64,000 nucleotides of DNA from Streptomyces sp. NBC_01237 (lineage in GTDB: Bacteria > Actinomycetota > Actinomycetes > Streptomycetales > Streptomycetaceae): positions 6,510,001 to 6,574,000 of the forward strand of contig NZ_CP108508.1 in the NCBI RefSeq assembly GCF_035917275.1. Direction: 5' to 3'. Shown one piece after another: positions 60,678-64,000 of this stretch. The translations under genes and the position numbers were made by a program. The notes under the pieces are model-generated. The model did not search any database. It saw only the letters and a list, made by a program, of their open reading frames with translations, and was not told the origin of the DNA. Numbering within the stretch: position 1 is the stretch's first letter; every line of letters starts with the position of its first letter.

Positions 60678-63600
60678 GTGCACCTCAAGGCCCTGACCCT
60701 GCGTGGTTTCAAATCGTTCGCCTCCGCCACGACCCTGCGGTTCGAACCGGGGATCACCTGTGTCGTCGGACCCAATGGATCAGGCAAATCCAATGTGGTG
60801 GACGCGCTCTCCTGGGTCATGGGGGAACAGGGCGCCAAGTCCCTGCGCGGCGGCAAGATGGAGGACGTGATCTTCGCCGGCACGACCGGGCGGCCACCGC
60901 TCGGCCGGGCGGAAGTGTCGCTGACCATTGACAATTCCGATGGCGCGCTCCCCATCGAATACGCCGAAGTGACGATCACCCGGATCATGTTCCGCAATGG
61001 CGGCAGCGAATACCAGATCAATGGGGACACCTGCCGGCTGCTCGACATCCAGGAACTCCTCTCGGACTCCGGAATCGGCCGCGAGATGCATGTCATCGTC
61101 GGCCAGGGTCAGTTGGACTCCGTACTGCATGCCGATCCGATGGGCCGCCGCGCCTTCATCGAGGAGGCCGCGGGTGTGCTCAAACACCGCAAGCGAAAAG
61201 AAAAGGCGCTGCGGAAGCTGGACGCGATGGGGGCCAATCTGGCTCGCGTCCAGGACCTCACCGACGAACTGCGCCGCCAGCTGAAGCCGCTCGGCAGACA
61301 GGCGGCCGTCGCCCGCCGGGCCGCGGTCATCCAGGCCGATCTGCGCGACGCCCGGCTGCGGCTCCTCGCCGACGACCTCGTGACCCTGCACAGCGCGCTG
61401 CGCGACGAGATCGCCGACGAGGCCGAACTGAAGAAGCGCAAGGACGCCGCGGAGGCCGAGCTCAAGGCGGCCCTCGCCCGGGAGGCGGAGCTGGAGGGCG
61501 AGGTGCGGCGCCTCGCGCCGAGACTCCAGCGGGCCCAGCAGACCTGGTACGAACTGTCGCAGCTCGCGGAACGGGTACGCGGCACGATCTCGCTGGCCGA
61601 CGCCCGGGTCAAGAGCGCCACCGCCGCGCCCGCGGAGGAACGGCGCGGGCGGGACCCGGAGGACATGGAGCGCGAGGCAGCCCGGATCCGCGAGCAGGAG
61701 GCGGAGCTGACGGCCGCGCTGGAGGCCGCGGAACACGCCCTGGAGGACACCGTCGCCCACCGGTCCGACCTGGAGCGGGAGTTGGCGGCCGAGGAGCGCA
61801 GGCTCAAGGACGCCGCGCGGGCCATCGCGGACCGGCGCGAAGGGCTCGCGCGGCTGAACGGCCAGGTCAACGCGGCCCGCAGCCGGGCCGGCTCGGCCCA
61901 GGCGGAGATCGACCGGCTGGCCGCGTCCCGCGACGAGGCGCGGGAGCGCGCGGCCGTGGCCCAGGAGGAGTACGAGCAGCTCAAGGCCGAGGTCGACGGC
62001 CTGGACGCGGGCGACGCGGAGCTGGCCGGGCGGCACGAGGCCGCCAAGCGCGCGCTCGACGGGGCGGAGGCGGCCCACGGTGCGGCGCGGGAGGCCACGA
62101 CGGCCGCCGAGCGCGAGCGCGCAGCGGTCGCGGCCCGGCACGAGGCGCTGGCCCTGGGCCTGCGCCGCAAGGACGGCACGGGCGCGCTGCTCGGTGCCCG
62201 CGACCGGCTGTCCGGTCTGCTCGGCCCGGCCGCGGAACTGCTCACGGTGGTACCGGGGTACGAGGTCGCGGTGGCGGCAGCCCTGGGCGCGGCGGCGGAC
62301 GCGGTGGCGGTGACGGACCCGGCCACGGCCGCGGAGGCGATCCGGCTGCTGCGCAAGGAGGACGCGGGGCGTGCGGCGCTGCTGCTGGGCGCCGGCCCAC
62401 GGGCGGCTGCCCAGGCGGGCGTTCAGCTGGGTGGTCAGCATCTACCCGGGCAGGGGGACGCGCATGTGACGGGGCACGGGGGTGCCGCCGTTCCGGGGCA
62501 GGCCGGCGAAGCGTCGGTGAGCGGTCCCGGCGCGCACGTACCCGGACAGGTGGACGCGCACGTACCCGGGCAGGTGGACGCGACACAGCTGCCCGGCCGG
62601 GGTGACGCGTACCCGGGTGGGCAGAGCGACACGGGCGTCCGTCCGGCCGCCGCCGACGCCCCCTCCGCCCCGGCCGCCCTGGTGGCCGCCGGGGACGAGG
62701 CCCCGCTCGCGGGAGCGCCCGCCGTCGCCGGGCTGGTGCGGGGGCCCGCCGAGCTGATGGGCGCCGTGCGCGCACTGGTGCGGGACATGGTGGTCGTCGG
62801 CACCCTGGAGGACGCCGAGGACCTGGTCGCCGCACACCCCGGGCTGACCGCGGTGACCGGTGAGGGCGACGTGCTGTCGGCCCACTTCGCGCACGGCGGT
62901 TCCGCCGGGGCGCCGAGCCTCCTGGAAGTGCAGGCGTCCGTCGACGAGGCGGCCGCCGACCTGGCGGAGCTGGCCGTGCGGTGCGAGGAGCTGGCCGCTG
63001 CCCAGCGGCTCGCGGGGGAGCGGCGCCGGGCCGGTGCCGCGCTCGTCGAGGAGCTGGGGGAGCGGCGCCGCGCCGCGGAGCGGGAGAAGTCGGGCGTGGC
63101 CCAGCAGCTGGGGCGGCTCGCCGGGCAGGCCCGGGGAGCCGCGGGCGAGGCCGAGCGGACCGCCGCGTCCGCGGCCCGCGCCCAGGAGGCCCTGGAGCGG
63201 GCGACCGAGGAGGCGGCGGAGCTGGCCGAGCGGCTGCTGGTGGCGGAGGAGCTGCCGGTCGACGAGGAGCCCGACACCTCCGTACGGGACCGGCTCGCCG
63301 CCGACGGTGCCAACGCCCGCCAGACCGAGATGGAGGCCCGTCTCCAGGCCCGTACCCATGAGGAACGGGTGAAGTCGCTCGCCGGGCGCGCCGACTCCCT
63401 GGACCGCGCGGCCCGTGCCGAACGTGAGGCCCGCGCCCGCGCCGAGCAGCACCGGGCCCGGCTGCGGCACGAGGCCGCGGTGGCCTCCGCCGTCGCCTCC
63501 GGTGCCCGTCAGCTGCTCGCGCACGTCGAGGTGTCCGTCGTACGGGCCCAGGAGGAGCGGGCCTCGGCGGAGGCGGCGAAGGCCGAACGCGAGCGGGAGC

Positions 63601-64000
63601 TGGCGGCCGAGCGGGACCGGGGCCGGGCGCTGAAGGGCGAGCTGGACAAGCTGACCGACTCGGTGCACCGCGGTGAGGTCCTGGGTGCCGAGAAGCGGCT
63701 GCGGATAGAGCAGTTGGAGGCGAAGGCGCTGGAGGAGCTCGGCGTGGAGCCGGCCGGGCTGGCGGCCGAGTACGGACCGGACCAGCTGGTTCCGCCGTCC
63801 CCGGCGGCCCAGGGCGAGGAGCTGCCGGAGGATCCGCAGGACCCGCGCAACCAGCCGAGGCCGTTCGTCAGGGCCGAGCAGGAGAAGCGGCTGAAGTCGG
63901 CCGAACGGGCGTATCAGCAACTCGGGAAGGTGAATCCGCTCGCCCTGGAGGAGTTCTCGGCGCTGGAGGAGCGGCACAAGTTCCTCTCCGAGCAGCTGGA
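60678..64000 (+). CDS. smc: Chromosome segregation protein SMC (partial at right edge)
   Basis: GTG 60678 starts an SMC ATPase; 1,107 codons are present and the C-terminal ATPase half is off the edge. The N-terminal head has Walker A VGPNGSGKSNVVDAL and the Q-loop/hinge-proximal GQGQLDSVLHADPMGRR. A long coiled coil follows. The hinge begins near residue 499 (LLGARDRLSGLLG) and is interrupted at about 586-679 by a low-complexity, repeat-bearing insertion with two copies of AHVPGQVD, then resumes (VAGLVRGPAELMGAV...). SMC with ScpA/B condenses and segregates chromosomes, vital during sporulation. Confidence 0.96.
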   Translation, partial: MHLKALTLRGFKSFASATTLRFEPGITCVVGPNGSGKSNVVDALSWVMGEQGAKSLRGGKMEDVIFAGTTGRPPLGRAEVSLTIDNSDGALPIEYAEVTITRIMFRNGGSEYQINGDTCRLLDIQELLSDSGIGREMHVIVGQGQLDSVLHADPMGRRAFIEEAAGVLKHRKRKEKALRKLDAMGANLARVQDLTDELRRQLKPLGRQAAVARRAAVIQADLRDARLRLLADDLVTLHSALRDEIADEAELKKRKDAAEAELKAALAREAELEGEVRRLAPRLQRAQQTWYELSQLAERVRGTISLADARVKSATAAPAEERRGRDPEDMEREAARIREQEAELTAALEAAEHALEDTVAHRSDLERELAAEERRLKDAARAIADRREGLARLNGQVNAARSRAGSAQAEIDRLAASRDEARERAAVAQEEYEQLKAEVDGLDAGDAELAGRHEAAKRALDGAEAAHGAAREATTAAERERAAVAARHEALALGLRRKDGTGALLGARDRLSGLLGPAAELLTVVPGYEVAVAAALGAAADAVAVTDPATAAEAIRLLRKEDAGRAALLLGAGPRAAAQAGVQLGGQHLPGQGDAHVTGHGGAAVPGQAGEASVSGPGAHVPGQVDAHVPGQVDATQLPGRGDAYPGGQSDTGVRPAAADAPSAPAALVAAGDEAPLAGAPAVAGLVRGPAELMGAVRALVRDMVVVGTLEDAEDLVAAHPGLTAVTGEGDVLSAHFAHGGSAGAPSLLEVQASVDEAAADLAELAVRCEELAAAQRLAGERRRAGAALVEELGERRRAAEREKSGVAQQLGRLAGQARGAAGEAERTAASAARAQEALERATEEAAELAERLLVAEELPVDEEPDTSVRDRLAADGANARQTEMEARLQARTHEERVKSLAGRADSLDRAARAEREARARAEQHRARLRHEAAVASAVASGARQLLAHVEVSVVRAQEERASAEAAKAERERELAAERDRGRALKGELDKLTDSVHRGEVLGAEKRLRIEQLEAKALEELGVEPAGLAAEYGPDQLVPPSPAAQGEELPEDPQDPRNQPRPFVRAEQEKRLKSAERAYQQLGKVNPLALEEFSALEERHKFLSEQL

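Overview
The window is high-GC actinobacterial chromosome, almost certainly a Streptomyces. Support comes from GTG/TTG starts, conservon (cvn) operons, an AccB/AccE pair, an HU protein with a long lysine-rich tail, NdgR beside leuCD, and a gene order (accB-accE, two conservons, gltX, ndgR-leuCD, hupS, gpsA-ddl, thiL, rpmB, recG-rsmD-coaD, rpmF-rnc-mutM, acyP, smc) that I recall from the core arm of Streptomyces genomes.

Layout. 1-6.9 kb: secreted glycan degradation, with a GH101 endo-alpha-N-acetylgalactosaminidase and a Tat-exported PL8 lyase, preceded by a LacI-type operator and the start of a divergent Tat-exported protein. 7.0-8.9 kb: acyl-CoA carboxylase beta and epsilon subunits. 9.0-19.8 kb: two tandem conservons on the minus strand, each sensor kinase-like A, roadblock B, DUF742 C and GTPase-like D; the two D genes share a nearly identical block that looks like gene conversion. 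20.3-25.4 kb: a 60-residue peptide gene, an FAH-family enzyme, gltX, a TetR/SDR divergent pair (the SDR has a C-terminal frameshift) and a HAD hydrolase. 25.4-25.99 kb: five tRNA genes (Gln-Glu-Glu-Gln-Glu) with a strong terminator. 26-30.3 kb: a MerR/DUF4188 divergent pair and ndgR/leuCD, each with a clear palindromic operator. 30.3-48.7 kb: housekeeping genes for nucleoid, F420, phospholipid, peptidoglycan, thiamine, ribosome, DNA repair and CoA functions.

48.8-58.3 kb: a 9.5-kb integrated element bounded by 14-bp direct repeats, inserted in the 3' end of a CAP-domain protein gene whose last codons and stop it restores. It carries a tyrosine integrase, excisionase, SF3-like helicase, HNH nuclease, GntR regulator, P-loop kinase, a YozE-like protein and very small proteins. 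I see no FtsK-like transfer gene and no virion or packaging gene, so it resembles a minimal AICE or a satellite-like element. Its intergenic regions are unusual: nearly every one is an array of its own short repeated word (TGACAC, GGGAGGC, AGCGTCCG, GCGTCA, CTAG, GTCACA, ACCCGG), alongside repeated terminator-like hairpins and one very long inverted repeat. This is the most novel part of the window.

58.3-64 kb: the CAP-domain protein, acylphosphatase, a small coiled-coil protein, a possible structured RNA with a terminator, and smc, which runs off the right edge and has a repeat-bearing insertion in its hinge.
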